From NCBI GenBank assembly GCA_964485095.1, contig CAZAIB010000013.1, positions 1-64,000 on the forward strand: a stretch of DNA of 64,000 nucleotides, written 5' to 3'. Source of the DNA: CAYNWT01 sp964485095 (GTDB lineage: Bacteria; Planctomycetota; Planctomycetia; Planctomycetales; Planctomycetaceae). A model generated the notes under the pieces. It was not told the origin of the DNA, made no database searches, and was given only the letters and a program-made list of their open reading frames with translations. A program made the translations under genes and the position numbers. Below, one piece after another: positions 33,812-42,858 of the stretch (position 1 is the first letter of the stretch; every line of letters begins with the position of its first letter).

Positions 33812-34364
33812 CATCGTCTCCCACTTCAATGCCCGGCAAACCATCGATGCTGTGCCGGTTCTGCTCGCGCAAGTACTGCTTTAGTCCGGCGGCTCCTTTC
33901 TTCGTGCTCCATCCAACCAGTTGGGTTCGATGTTGTTTGAACTCGAACAGCGGAACACCGTACCCACACGAATCTGAGATCCGCGTACAGTTAACGCGTA
34001 TGAAACTTCGCAGCCCTGTCAGCGTTCCGAACAACGCACGCATCGAATCGAAATCGGCGTGGCCCTGTTCGACAACTTCACCGCGACCATGTAACCGCAC
34101 AATGTTGGGGGCTCCTTCAAACGCACAAAACATCAACACGATCCGTGCGTTCTCGCGGACGTGAGCAACCGTCTCAATGCCGCTGCCGGCAAGGTCGGCG
34201 TAGACCACGGTGTGATCGTCGAGGATGCGAAATGAATCCAGCCCTTTTGGCGACACGTTCACATGGCCGTCCGCGCTGCCGGGGGCGGTGCCGACGAAGA
34301 ACATTTTCTGGTTCAGAATGAACTGTTCGATCTTCTCATCAATCGATTCATAGACCTTTCCCAT
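33804..34364 (-). CDS. Pyridoxamine 5'-phosphate oxidase-like FMN-binding protein
   Basis: 186 residues. The split-barrel flavin-binding fold is indicated by FFVGTAPGSADGHVNVSPKGLDSF, TVVYADLAGSGIETVAHVRENARIVLMFCAF and NIVRLHGRGEVV. This matches the subgroup of the pyridoxamine-oxidase-like family that is about 180 residues long, whose members bind FMN or F420 and whose substrates are mostly unknown. The full PLP-forming enzyme has other C-terminal residues, so a role in B6 metabolism is not claimed. It overlaps the downstream cupin gene. Confidence 0.85.
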   Translation of the reverse strand: MGKVYESIDEKIEQFILNQKMFFVGTAPGSADGHVNVSPKGLDSFRILDDHTVVYADLAGSGIETVAHVRENARIVLMFCAFEGAPNIVRLHGRGEVVEQGHADFDSMRALFGTLTGLRSFIRVNCTRISDSCGYGVPLFEFKQHRTQLVGWSTKKGAAGLKQYLREQNRHSIDGLPGIEVGDDDA

Positions 34365-34586
34365 GGAACCTCAAATCCTCTGCGATTCGTGTAAGTCGGC
34401 GGCAACTGTGTCGCGAACAGCGATCATCTCATATCCCAACGCCGGAAGCACTCAACAGCCCGACTACCCGCACAAACACTACAAAACTGCGGCGTTGCGG
34501 CACCCATCAGCGAACCACACTTGGATTGAGCGTCACTTTGATTAAGCTGAATTCTGCGAGAAACGCGACCCGCAAAGGAACCTTCT

Positions 34587-35588
34587 ATGTCTCTCTCAAA
34601 GTGGTTTGTCCTGACCGTTTGCCTGCTGCCACTTGTTGGCTGCGGTGGCTCTGATTCCAAAGCGACGCCAGCAGCCAGGACAACGGCAGAGATAGAACCG
34701 CTGGCACTGCCGGACGAGGTGAGTGACGAGCTCAGGAAATCCTACACCCACGCCAGTCGAGGCATGTCGCCGGACGCGATCCACAAGTTCGCGATGATCA
34801 CAGAAGATGTCGGGCTTGCTCTGACGCCCAATGAGATTCGCTACGAATTCTTCAAACAGTCAGCCCGGTTGCTGCGAGAAGCTCTGGCGGACGGCGCGGA
34901 CATTGACGACGAAGACATTGCTCTGATCACATACAACGAAGCGTGCGCGTTCTCGAAAGAGAACAAGACCGAAGAAGCCATGCGGGCTCTTGGTGAAGCC
35001 ATGAAGCATGGCTACCGCAACATCCAACACATCAACTCTGACGAAGACCTGGTCAACATTCGCAAGCTGGACAACTTCTCTTCAGAACTCGCTAAGTGGC
35101 AGGTCGTTGCGGAAGGACACCACGCGGCCGAGATTGCGAAGCTACTGGAGTCGGGAGAAACATTCCCGTTTGAGTTCACTCTGACGGACATCGGTGGAGT
35201 CGAACACACGCTGGACGAAGCCAAAGGGAAAGTCGTCATTGTTGATTTCTGGGGAACATGGTGTCCGCCATGCGTGGCCGAAATCCCGGCGTTCATCAAG
35301 CTGCAGGAAAAGTATGGCGGCGACAAGTTTCAGATGTACGGCATCAGCTTCGAACAGGGAAACAGCGAAGCCGCCAACGTCAAACTTGTCACGGAGTTCG
35401 CCAGGCGAGCACGGATCAACTACCCATGCCTCATGGGTGACAGCATCGTGAAGAGCCAAATAGAAGACTTCATGGGCTACCCAACAACACTGTTCATCGA
35501 CAAGACCGGCAAAGTGCGTTTGAAGGTCGCCGGACAACACGACTACGAGTATCTCGAATCAATCGTCCAGGCACTCATGATGGAATAA
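34587..35588 (+). CDS. TlpA/ResA-like thioredoxin lipoprotein
   Basis: 333 residues. The lipoprotein signal ends LVGC (Cys19-20 region, LPLVGCGG). A helical, TPR-like region (about 85-165; EACAFSKENKTEEAMRALGEAMKHGY) precedes a thioredoxin-fold domain (about 195-333). The active site is WGTWCPPC and there is a cis-Pro in GYPTTLFIDKTG. The WCPPC motif is that of membrane-anchored thiol-disulfide reductases such as ResA and TlpA, acting outside the cytoplasmic membrane. Planctomycetes have many such proteins with extra N-terminal domains. It is a single gene; a repeat element follows. Confidence 0.9.
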   Translation: MSLSKWFVLTVCLLPLVGCGGSDSKATPAARTTAEIEPLALPDEVSDELRKSYTHASRGMSPDAIHKFAMITEDVGLALTPNEIRYEFFKQSARLLREALADGADIDDEDIALITYNEACAFSKENKTEEAMRALGEAMKHGYRNIQHINSDEDLVNIRKLDNFSSELAKWQVVAEGHHAAEIAKLLESGETFPFEFTLTDIGGVEHTLDEAKGKVVIVDFWGTWCPPCVAEIPAFIKLQEKYGGDKFQMYGISFEQGNSEAANVKLVTEFARRARINYPCLMGDSIVKSQIEDFMGYPTTLFIDKTGKVRLKVAGQHDYEYLESIVQALMME

Positions 35589-35621
35589 GCACCACGCCCA
35601 AATCCAGCCCGGCGCCGTCCT

Positions 35622-35672
35622 GTCACCTCGCCCACTTGTGGGAGAGGTCGCGGTCTCAGCCGCGGGAGAGGG
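35622..35672. repeat. 51-bp dispersed palindromic repeat, copy 1
   Basis: This matches the copy at 48664-48714 over 51 bases with only a few substitutions. A hairpin is formed with its centre at CCCACTTGTGGG; in the other copy the same stem reads CCCGCTTGCGGG, so the two differences in this inner stem compensate each other. The arms extend to ACCTC/GAGGT. It lies 34 bases after the TlpA-like gene and could act in 3' end formation. Confidence 0.75.
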
Positions 35673-35806
35673 AAGGACTCCTCCGGCTACAAGGTCCAGA
35701 ATCCCCGCGGGCCTCGCGACCAGATCGTCAAGCAGCGTGGGGTTCGATTCGTGGTAGGCAACCATTGGAAACAAATTCACCGAAGTTCTTCCGTGAATGA
35801 GTTCGA

Positions 35807-36268
35807 CTAACCGCGCCACAACATGTCGACGTGCGGAATGCCGTCTACCATTCGTGATTCGGAGACCGTTTCGAAACCGCAGTCAGCATAGAACTTCTGC
35901 AAATGCGCCTGCGCTTCAATGCGGATCCCGGCGTTTGGAAATGCCGACTGGCAATAGTCAATGCCCTGCTCGACCAGTCGTTTCCCAAGCCCAACCCCGC
36001 GCGCGGCGCGTGAAACGATAATTCGGCCAATCGATGCCTCGTCGCACCGGACGCCTGGTTCGAAAAGTCGCAGGTACGCCATCAGTTGTTCGTCAGAACT
36101 AACAACCAGCATGTGAACCGCAGCGGCGTCGGCTGAGTCGATATCGTCGTAGCAACATTCCTGTTCGACGATGAACACATCCTGCCGGAGTTTTAGAACC
36201 TCGTACAGTTGCTCCAACGTCAATTCGGCAAACGGCTTCGTCAGCCACGTGTAGCCATCGTCCATCAT
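35807..36268 (-). CDS. GNAT N-acetyltransferase, ElaA-like
   Basis: 153 residues. The order FAELTLEQLYEVLKLRQDVFIVEQECCY, AYLRLFEPG, IGRIIVSRAARGVGLGKRLVEQGI and CGFETVSESRMVDGIPHVDML is that of the ElaA branch of GNAT enzymes. It includes the acetyl-CoA-binding R-x-x-G-x-G/A loop (RAARGVGLG). The substrate of ElaA proteins is not settled. Two ATGs are adjacent (36268 and 36265). It starts 1 base after the stop of the DUF971 gene, so it belongs to a three-gene unit with DUF971 and the SUKH protein. Confidence 0.88.
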   Translation of the reverse strand: MMDDGYTWLTKPFAELTLEQLYEVLKLRQDVFIVEQECCYDDIDSADAAAVHMLVVSSDEQLMAYLRLFEPGVRCDEASIGRIIVSRAARGVGLGKRLVEQGIDYCQSAFPNAGIRIEAQAHLQKFYADCGFETVSESRMVDGIPHVDMLWRG

Positions 36269-36269
36269 G

Positions 36270-36599
36270 CTACGACTTCGACTGATTCGAATGGTACTCC
36301 TGCACCGCTCGGCAAATGACTTCCAGGCGTTCAAACGTAAACAGCCCTGTGTCATGACCATCAGACCAACGCACCTTCACGGCATAGTTGCCTGAAAAGT
36401 CCATGCCGACGGGTTTGATGTCGTCCGGAATATCATCCGGGTTAATCATCTTCTCACCAGTGAACTCGTTCACACACGCCGCACAGGGACACTCACCACG
36501 CAGCAACTTGAACGGCAGCTGGCAGACATCATCAGCGGTCCATTTGATTTCGAACACCGACGACTCCGTGAGTGCTCGAATTGCTTCCGGAGATTTCAT
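36270..36599 (-). CDS. DUF971 protein
   Basis: 109 residues with FEIKWTADDVCQLPFKLLRGECPCAACVNE, followed by DIKPVGMDFSGNYAVKVRWSDGHDTGLFTFERL. This is the complete DUF971 domain, also found at the N-terminus of gamma-butyrobetaine hydroxylases and in Fe-S-related proteins. The CPCAAC cysteines and a His near the end suggest metal binding. Stand-alone members are linked to iron-sulfur or Mo cofactor work, but this is not shown here. It overlaps the SUKH gene end by 4 bases. Confidence 0.85.
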   Translation of the reverse strand: MKSPEAIRALTESSVFEIKWTADDVCQLPFKLLRGECPCAACVNEFTGEKMINPDDIPDDIKPVGMDFSGNYAVKVRWSDGHDTGLFTFERLEVICRAVQEYHSNQSKS

Positions 36600-37024
36600 T
36601 CCACATCTTCCCCCAGCGCCATCGCGCTATAGTGCTCTATTAGGTAGTCGATAAACCCATCTAACGTCTCGGTGATCTCAAACAACTCACAAAGCTGCGA
36701 GTCCAGACACATCACGGGGCTGCTGGGATCATCGACATCAATACAATAGTAGTCACCCAGTTCGTTGTCCCCAATGACGACAAACGCGTCCGGCCAATCG
36801 AACTGCATGCCATGCGCGTCAATAATCGGTTCAAGACGAACCTCTGCGTTGCCGGCCCGTAAGAACTCAGCCACGTTGCAGAATTCGAATTCCGAAACAC
36901 TGGTTCCATCCGGACGGGTAATCGCCAGAAGCTTTTCCGGATAGTCCAGCAAATGTCGAGTCCACCATTCGGGCAGATCGAGGTCCAGTTGCTGCTTGAG
37001 GAGTTCGAGTTCAGAAGTGTTCAT
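36596..37024 (-). CDS. SMI1/KNR4 (SUKH) family protein
   Basis: 142 residues with LPEWWTRHLLDYPEKLLA, FVVIGDNELGDYYCIDVDD and SPVMCLDSQ, the typical SUKH pattern (an acidic G-D-x-x-Y/F-x-x-D core between beta strands). Many SUKH proteins are immunity factors for contact-dependent toxins; others are general adaptors. No toxin is encoded nearby, and the gene is coupled to DUF971 and GNAT genes instead. The start at 37024 (MNTSELELLKQQL) is preferred over a GTG at 37078. Confidence 0.7.
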   Translation of the reverse strand: MNTSELELLKQQLDLDLPEWWTRHLLDYPEKLLAITRPDGTSVSEFEFCNVAEFLRAGNAEVRLEPIIDAHGMQFDWPDAFVVIGDNELGDYYCIDVDDPSSPVMCLDSQLCELFEITETLDGFIDYLIEHYSAMALGEDVE

Positions 37025-37135
37025 CGGTTGCCGAATCAATTCGCGTGATTTGGCAGGGAGCATATTGCATTCACTCACTAAAAGCTCGCGTGGCCGAACC
37101 GCGACAAATCCGTCGCGTTCGAGTAGAACTCAGCC

Positions 37136-37924
37136 ATGAACGCTCCCGAACAAGTGAATTGCTACGACCACCCCCGCTATTGGGACTTTGCGTTCAGTGA
37201 CGAAACGCTGTTTGAAGCCGACTTCATTGAAGCGGCCGCTAAGAAATACAGCCAGATTCCGGTTCAGAACCTGTACGAACCGGGCTGCGGTGGCGGCAGG
37301 CTGGTCGTGGAAATGGCGAAACGTGGCTACGAAGTCACGGCCTGCGACACCAGCCAGCCAGCGCTGGATTACCTGCGTTCCAGGCTGGATGGAAGCGATC
37401 AGACGGAACGCATTCATCACGCTGACATGACGAGTTTTTGCCCGCCGGCACCCGTTGATCTGGCGTTCAATACCGTCAACACATTCCGACACCTGCTAAC
37501 CGAAGACGCGGCGCGCACGCACCTGCAGACCGTCGCCGACTGCCTGCGGCCCGGTGGACTGTACGTGCTGGGCCTGCACCTGATGCCACCGGACGCGGAT
37601 GAAGACGATTCAGAAGACTGGTCGGTTCAGGAGGACGATCTCCGCGTCAACGTGTTCCTGGAAGTCGAAAGTTTCTCTCGCGAAACCAGGCTGGAACAGC
37701 TGCGATTTGAACTCACCGTACAGGATGGTGACGAACACATCCGCCTGCAAACCACGTACACAATGCGATTGTACCTGGCAGATCAAATGCGATCGCTGCT
37801 GGAATCGGTTCCAAACTTCGAACTCTGTGACGTCTACGATTTTTGCTACGACATCGACGAACCGTTGGAACTCAACGACGAACTCGGCGACACAGTTCTC
37901 ATTCTGCGGCGGCGTTCCGGCTGA
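37136..37924 (+). CDS. SAM-dependent methyltransferase
   Basis: 262 residues, class I Rossmann methyltransferase: motif I NLYEPGCGGGRLVVEMAKRG (SAM-binding GxGxG), acidic motif II VTACDTSQPAL, motif III HHADMTSF and post-motif AFNTVNTFRHLL. The C-terminal part is a mixed beta domain of the type seen in small-molecule methyltransferases. The acceptor is unknown. It diverges from the SUKH-DUF971-GNAT unit and is monocistronic. Confidence 0.87.
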   Translation: MNAPEQVNCYDHPRYWDFAFSDETLFEADFIEAAAKKYSQIPVQNLYEPGCGGGRLVVEMAKRGYEVTACDTSQPALDYLRSRLDGSDQTERIHHADMTSFCPPAPVDLAFNTVNTFRHLLTEDAARTHLQTVADCLRPGGLYVLGLHLMPPDADEDDSEDWSVQEDDLRVNVFLEVESFSRETRLEQLRFELTVQDGDEHIRLQTTYTMRLYLADQMRSLLESVPNFELCDVYDFCYDIDEPLELNDELGDTVLILRRRSG

Positions 37925-38199
37925 CTCTAACAGGCCGATTCGAACAGGAACCAAAAAAACGTTGCAGGTCGCGACTGCCCACCCTTAGTTGCCGCTGAAT
38001 CTGCCGGACGGCTACTCAGCGATCAAAATCCGCCCGCCTGACGGAGCGCAATTTGCGAGCTGTAATACAGAGCATGTGACCGGTTGCCGAAAAAGTCTGG
38101 TAGGGGCGGTTAGCGCGCGAAGTGCTTGGGCCAGGGGCCACCGCGATTCCTGGGGACACCGATAGGTCGGCAGGGCGCCTGACCTGATAGGGCGATCAA

Positions 38200-41100
38200 A
38201 TGAGAAGACGGCGACGAACTTACGCGCGCACATCTGCAACCCCAGCCGAACTTCTGGAAGATCGGCAACTCCTGACCGGGCTGGATTTCGGCGACGCGAC
38301 TCTGCTGGCCGATCAGGGGCTGATTCCCGGAACAGCACTTGAAGATCTCCAGGTCTCCGGTGAAGGCGTGGATGTTTACCCTGCGTTCAGCCCCGACCAA
38401 CTTCGATACAGCGTCACCCCATCGGCTGAGACAGATGGGATTACCATCGCGCCATTCGCCAACGCAGACCAACAGGTCACCGTGAACGGTCGATCGATTG
38501 ACGCCGGCGACTCCATCGTTTTGCGTGACCTTAGCGAAGGCGAAACGGTCTTTCTAAACGTCTACGACGCAGGCGATCACGACGCCGAACCTCGAACATA
38601 CGAGATCATTTATCTTCCGATCGACTTCCCGCTGGAGGTCCAGTTGAACGCGGCCGCAGACGTGAATACGGGTTCCATCTACGTCACGCCGCGCCCGCAA
38701 AACGGAACGAACTACGTCGCCCGCATCGATCACAACGGTGTTCCTGAGTTTGTACAATCATTCGAACAACCAGCCGTCCAGGGACGCGGACCGACAGTCC
38801 GAATCGCTGACTTTAAGCAGCACGCGAACGGATTGTTTTCCTACTCAGACGCTTCGACGCGTAACGAGTTCAATCGGTACACCTCCGAGTTTGTCATCCT
38901 GGACCACAACTTCCAGGAAATCGATCGTGTTGACGCGATTGGCAACGGTATCAATCACACTGACTTCCACGATTTCCTGATTCTGGAGAACGGCAACTAC
39001 GCGTTCCTGTCGTACAACGGTGTCGAACGCGACGGCGTTTTCTACGAAGACTCTGTCGTAGTTGTCATTGATCCGACAACGAAGGAAGAAGTGTTCCGCT
39101 GGGACAGCTGGGAAGAAATCGGCAGCAATATCGGCACTCCCGAGAATGAAGTTGTTGATATCGGCGAACAGCTCGGTGGCGAAACACGCATCCCCGAGTA
39201 CGCTCATATCAACTCGCTGTTCCAGGACGAAAATGGCGACTACATCATGTCGCTGCGGTTCACCTCGTCCATCATCAAGGTCGATGGCGAGACCAGTGAA
39301 ATCATCTGGCGACTGGGCGGTCTGCGCAGCGACTTCGAGATCGACGATCCGTGGGGTGGCCCGTGTGGACAGCATACGGCGCAGATCAACAGCAAGGGCA
39401 ACCTGATTTTCTTCGACAACGGCACTCCTTGCCCTGAGTTGCCTGAATACGACGCGCGGCCGGAGGACAATGACCGACGCATGCGGTATGTCGAGTATGA
39501 ACTTGACGAACAGAACATGACCGCCACCCTGGTCCGCGAGATTGTTCATCCGACTTACGACATCGGCCCTACTGGCTCTGTCCAGGAATTGCCTAACGAT
39601 CACGTGCTGGTTAGCTGGGGACTACCTGGAACCAACTTCAGTGAGTACTCGCTGATTGAATACGACGCCAACGACCAGCCAGTTCGCGAGTACAGCTTCG
39701 ATGGCCGAGATGTCGTGCACTTCTCATATCGAGCGTGGTACGCAGAGGATCAAAACTATCCGACTCTGGCAGCCGACAACGGTGCTTCGCATACAATCGT
39801 GGCTGGAATCCACCTGGGAAGCGGAGTCGATGAAGACGAAGACGGTCAGCCCAGCACAACCGGTGGAGACGACCTGAACGTCTACGATACGACCGGTGCA
39901 ACTAACGTCCCCAACGACGAAGACGGAGTCACATTCGTTTCGACAATTGTGCCAGGCCAGCGAGCCACTGTTGAAGTCGATGCGTCAACAGACGGCCTGC
40001 TAAGCGCATGGATTGACTTCAATAACGACGGCGACTGGACCGATGCCGGCGAACAAATTTTCGCCGACACACAACTGTCACCAGGGACTAACTCGCTCTC
40101 GTTTGCGGTTCCCGCGGACGCATCGATGACATCCACATTCTCCCGGTTCCGGTTCAGCACTGACGCGGGACTGGCTCCGGACGGCCACGCGACCGACGGC
40201 GAAGTCGAGGATCATCGAGTCGACATCGTCAGCGCTCCGGCGGAACTGCTGGCCGATGAAAGCGGCCGGCTTGAAGACATCTTCGGTCACGACGTCGCTA
40301 TCAGCGGACGCTACGCCGCCGTTGCCGCTCCACACGACGGAACCAACCGCAAAGGTGCGGTTCAGATTTACGAACGAGTCGGCAGCAACTGGGTCAAAGT
40401 CACACAGATCACTGCTCCTGACTCCACCAACGACATCAAGGGCGGCGACCGATTCGGTGAGTCAATCGCGCTGGACGGTGGCACTTTGATTGTTGGAGCC
40501 CCCCGTGATGAGGACGGCGAAGCCGACCGGACATCGGGAGCCGTTTATGTGTTCGAACGAGACGAGGGCGGAGAGGATAATTGGGGACTCGTACAACGCG
40601 TGCGAGCACTTGATGCGTCACTTGGCGATCAGTTTGGCAGCTCGGTCGCAATCCATGATGAGACACTTGTCGTCGGAGCGAGATTGGACGACGGCTTACT
40701 TAAGAAGAACTCCGGTTCGGTCTACGTGTTCAAGCAGAAGAGCACCGGTGACTGGTCACAAATCCGGCACCTGTTCGATGCAGATTCGGGCCGCAACGAC
40801 CAGTACGGCTACGCGGTCGATGTCTACGGGAACAACCTGATTGTGGGAGCACCGCGTGCCAGCCTCACAGTCGAAACAGACGAAGGCACAACTGTCTATC
40901 CAAGAACCGGCCGCGCGTACATCTACCACAGTGAAGGCGACCGCTGGGACCTGCAACGCAGCATGGATGCGCCTGACTTCACAAACGACATTGGCGGAGG
41001 TGACCGCTTCGGAAACTCGGTCGCCATTGATCGCAGTCTTGCTGTCGTTGGAGCTCACTTCGAAGAACGTGGAAACTCAGACCTGAACTCAGGTGCCGTC

Positions 41101-41955
41101 TATGTACTTCGCAAGAATGTGGAAGCCAGGAATACCTGGGGCATCGCCAGCAAACTGACGGCCAACGACCCTGCCATCCGTGACCAGTTTGGATACGACG
41201 TTGATATCAACAATGGGCGGATTGCCGTTGGAGCACGCACGAAACGAACCGACGATGGATTCCTGAAAGCCGGAGCCGCGTTCCTGTTTGATCGTGTTGA
41301 GAATCAGGACAACTGGCACCAGGTTCAGAAACTTGAGGCCGACGATGCGGCTCCGCGCGACTTCTTTGGCGAAAGCGTGGCAGTCAGCGGGGACTATACA
41401 CTGGTTGGAGCCCCACTGTCTGACGATTCCGGAACCAGTTCCGGCAAGGCCTACATCACATTCACAGCGTCCACAGACTTGTTGGTCGCCGCCACATCGC
41501 CAGCATCGATTGTGAATGACCAATTAACAACGGCAGATCTGCAGCCAGTCACCGCAGCCGCAATCGAACAATGGCGACAAGAACCGCTAAGTTCAGCCCA
41601 ACGACTGGCTCTTGATAACTTCTCAATATCGATCGGCGACCTGCCGGAAGGGCAACTTGGACAGACCGTCGGTCCCAGCGTCGTCATCGACGACAACGCT
41701 GCAGGCTTTGGCTGGTATGTCGATTCAACACCATCCGACGTGAACGACGACACCATCGGGAACCGCATGGACCTGCTGACCACCGTCGCTCACGAAATCG
41801 GTCACGTGCTGGGCCTCGGACATTCGCCCGACCGCAACGACATCATGTACCACGAACTGGAAACAGGCGAACGCCGAACCGTTTCCGGTCCCACCCACGT
41901 CGAACAGCCTGACCTGCTGTTTGCATCGCTGGACATCGATTTCGACCTGCTGTAA
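38200..41955 (+). CDS. Large surface protein: arylsulfotransferase-like, GEVED, FG-GAP repeats and matrixin-type metzincin
   Basis: 1251 residues. The N-terminus is highly basic (MRRRRRTYA), followed by AELLEDRQLLTGLDFGD, a signature of large planctomycete surface proteins that replaces a normal signal peptide. Domains in order: a beta-rich N-domain (about 45-150), an arylsulfotransferase-like beta-propeller (about 150-530; LGGLRSDFEIDDPWGGPCGQHTAQ), and a GEVED domain (about 545-665; AWIDFNNDGDWTDAGEQIF). FG-GAP repeats follow (about 690-1090; FGHDVAISGRYAAVAAP repeated about seven times). The C-terminal domain has a complete metzincin zinc site, HEIGHVLGLGH at 1198-1208 with Met1216 as Met-turn. 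It combines possible sulfate transfer and proteolysis. A strong terminator follows. Confidence 0.85.
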   Translation: MRRRRRTYARTSATPAELLEDRQLLTGLDFGDATLLADQGLIPGTALEDLQVSGEGVDVYPAFSPDQLRYSVTPSAETDGITIAPFANADQQVTVNGRSIDAGDSIVLRDLSEGETVFLNVYDAGDHDAEPRTYEIIYLPIDFPLEVQLNAAADVNTGSIYVTPRPQNGTNYVARIDHNGVPEFVQSFEQPAVQGRGPTVRIADFKQHANGLFSYSDASTRNEFNRYTSEFVILDHNFQEIDRVDAIGNGINHTDFHDFLILENGNYAFLSYNGVERDGVFYEDSVVVVIDPTTKEEVFRWDSWEEIGSNIGTPENEVVDIGEQLGGETRIPEYAHINSLFQDENGDYIMSLRFTSSIIKVDGETSEIIWRLGGLRSDFEIDDPWGGPCGQHTAQINSKGNLIFFDNGTPCPELPEYDARPEDNDRRMRYVEYELDEQNMTATLVREIVHPTYDIGPTGSVQELPNDHVLVSWGLPGTNFSEYSLIEYDANDQPVREYSFDGRDVVHFSYRAWYAEDQNYPTLAADNGASHTIVAGIHLGSGVDEDEDGQPSTTGGDDLNVYDTTGATNVPNDEDGVTFVSTIVPGQRATVEVDASTDGLLSAWIDFNNDGDWTDAGEQIFADTQLSPGTNSLSFAVPADASMTSTFSRFRFSTDAGLAPDGHATDGEVEDHRVDIVSAPAELLADESGRLEDIFGHDVAISGRYAAVAAPHDGTNRKGAVQIYERVGSNWVKVTQITAPDSTNDIKGGDRFGESIALDGGTLIVGAPRDEDGEADRTSGAVYVFERDEGGEDNWGLVQRVRALDASLGDQFGSSVAIHDETLVVGARLDDGLLKKNSGSVYVFKQKSTGDWSQIRHLFDADSGRNDQYGYAVDVYGNNLIVGAPRASLTVETDEGTTVYPRTGRAYIYHSEGDRWDLQRSMDAPDFTNDIGGGDRFGNSVAIDRSLAVVGAHFEERGNSDLNSGAVYVLRKNVEARNTWGIASKLTANDPAIRDQFGYDVDINNGRIAVGARTKRTDDGFLKAGAAFLFDRVENQDNWHQVQKLEADDAAPRDFFGESVAVSGDYTLVGAPLSDDSGTSSGKAYITFTASTDLLVAATSPASIVNDQLTTADLQPVTAAAIEQWRQEPLSSAQRLALDNFSISIGDLPEGQLGQTVGPSVVIDDNAAGFGWYVDSTPSDVNDDTIGNRMDLLTTVAHEIGHVLGLGHSPDRNDIMYHELETGERRTVSGPTHVEQPDLLFASLDIDFDLL

Positions 41956-41980
41956 TCAGCAGTTGACGAAGTCGGATCAC

Positions 41981-42010
41981 GAACCCCGAGCTCACACTCG
42001 GGGTTCTTTT
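41981..42010 (+). terminator. Intrinsic terminator of the large surface protein gene
   Basis: A perfect 10-bp GC-rich stem (41981-41990 with 41997-42006), 6-base loop and a TTTT tail lie 25 bases after the stop codon. It sits between two convergent genes. Confidence 0.9.
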
Positions 42011-42038
42011 CATTTCCGGTGGCAGGCTTAGCCCCGCG

Positions 42039-42842
42039 CTACTGTTCTGACAGATACTTCTTCTGAAGCGGCTCTCGCAATCGATACGGTGCGACAGCAA
42101 TCAGACGGCGCACGCGGACTTTGTCGAAGGTTGGAATCAGCGTTTCAATAACCACGCTCTCCGGAAGCCACTTCCATGCGCTGCGTCGTCCCCGTTGCAG
42201 CGCGGGAATGGGGTTCTCTTGAATCCACTTAGTCAGCGATTCCAACAAGGCCTGACGTTGTTCCGATAGCAACAACACATCGCGGTCGGTTTCGTCAACG
42301 ACCTTGAAGACCCATACCTTCCGTTCGAACTCCCGACGTTTTTCTTCGTTGCGTTTGAGCCCCTCACGTTGCTCGCCGGTAAGCGTGCTTTCGATGGTCT
42401 TCTTCCAGAAAGAACTCGCTGTCGGTTCCTTTAGAAGCCCGTCGATTTCCTGCGAGATCGCCGACAGCTTCTTCCGAGCATCCTTGTTGTTCTTAATCTC
42501 CGCGGTCGCTTCGACATCCTTGAGCAGCCGTTTGCCGGTGGTTCGCGTCGCACCGCGCGTCGCGACCTCCAAACGTCGTTTCTGTTTCTCCGTCAAACCG
42601 CAGTAGGCGTCCAGATAGTCAATCTGCTTTTCCAACAGAACCTGAGCTGACCGACCGTAGCGTTCCGCCACCGCTTTTAATCGAGCGAACTCGTCCTTCC
42701 TTAGCCCCGCGTCATTGACACCAAGCAAATCGTTAAGCATCAATTCGGCAGGCTTCTTCTTATCCTGCTTCTCCGGTACCGACTGTTCCTGGATTCCACT
42801 GAAACACAAACCGCTTATCAAGATTGCGAAAACGAGTCGCAT
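42039..42842 (-). CDS. Secreted hypothetical helical protein, 267 aa
   Basis: A signal peptide (MRLVFAILISGLCFSG) is followed by an almost entirely helical, Lys/Glu/Arg-rich protein with segments such as CGLTEKQKRRLEVATRG and LTGEQREGLKRNEEKRR. The 'LTxEQ(R/K)' pattern is like that of small periplasmic metal- or stress-responsive helical proteins of planctomycetes, but no named family is assigned. The ATG at 42842 is chosen because GGAG lies 6 bases upstream. It ends just before the terminator of the convergent gene and follows nei2 after 16 bases, so it could be the last gene of the lhr-nei2 unit. Confidence 0.65.
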   Translation of the reverse strand: MRLVFAILISGLCFSGIQEQSVPEKQDKKKPAELMLNDLLGVNDAGLRKDEFARLKAVAERYGRSAQVLLEKQIDYLDAYCGLTEKQKRRLEVATRGATRTTGKRLLKDVEATAEIKNNKDARKKLSAISQEIDGLLKEPTASSFWKKTIESTLTGEQREGLKRNEEKRREFERKVWVFKVVDETDRDVLLLSEQRQALLESLTKWIQENPIPALQRGRRSAWKWLPESVVIETLIPTFDKVRVRRLIAVAPYRLREPLQKKYLSEQ

Positions 42843-42858
42843 TGCACACTCCAAAGAT

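Noticed and set aside
35622..35672. CRISPR-like repeat because of two similar 51-bp units in the window
   Set aside because: The two copies are 13 kb apart with no spacer array or cas gene.
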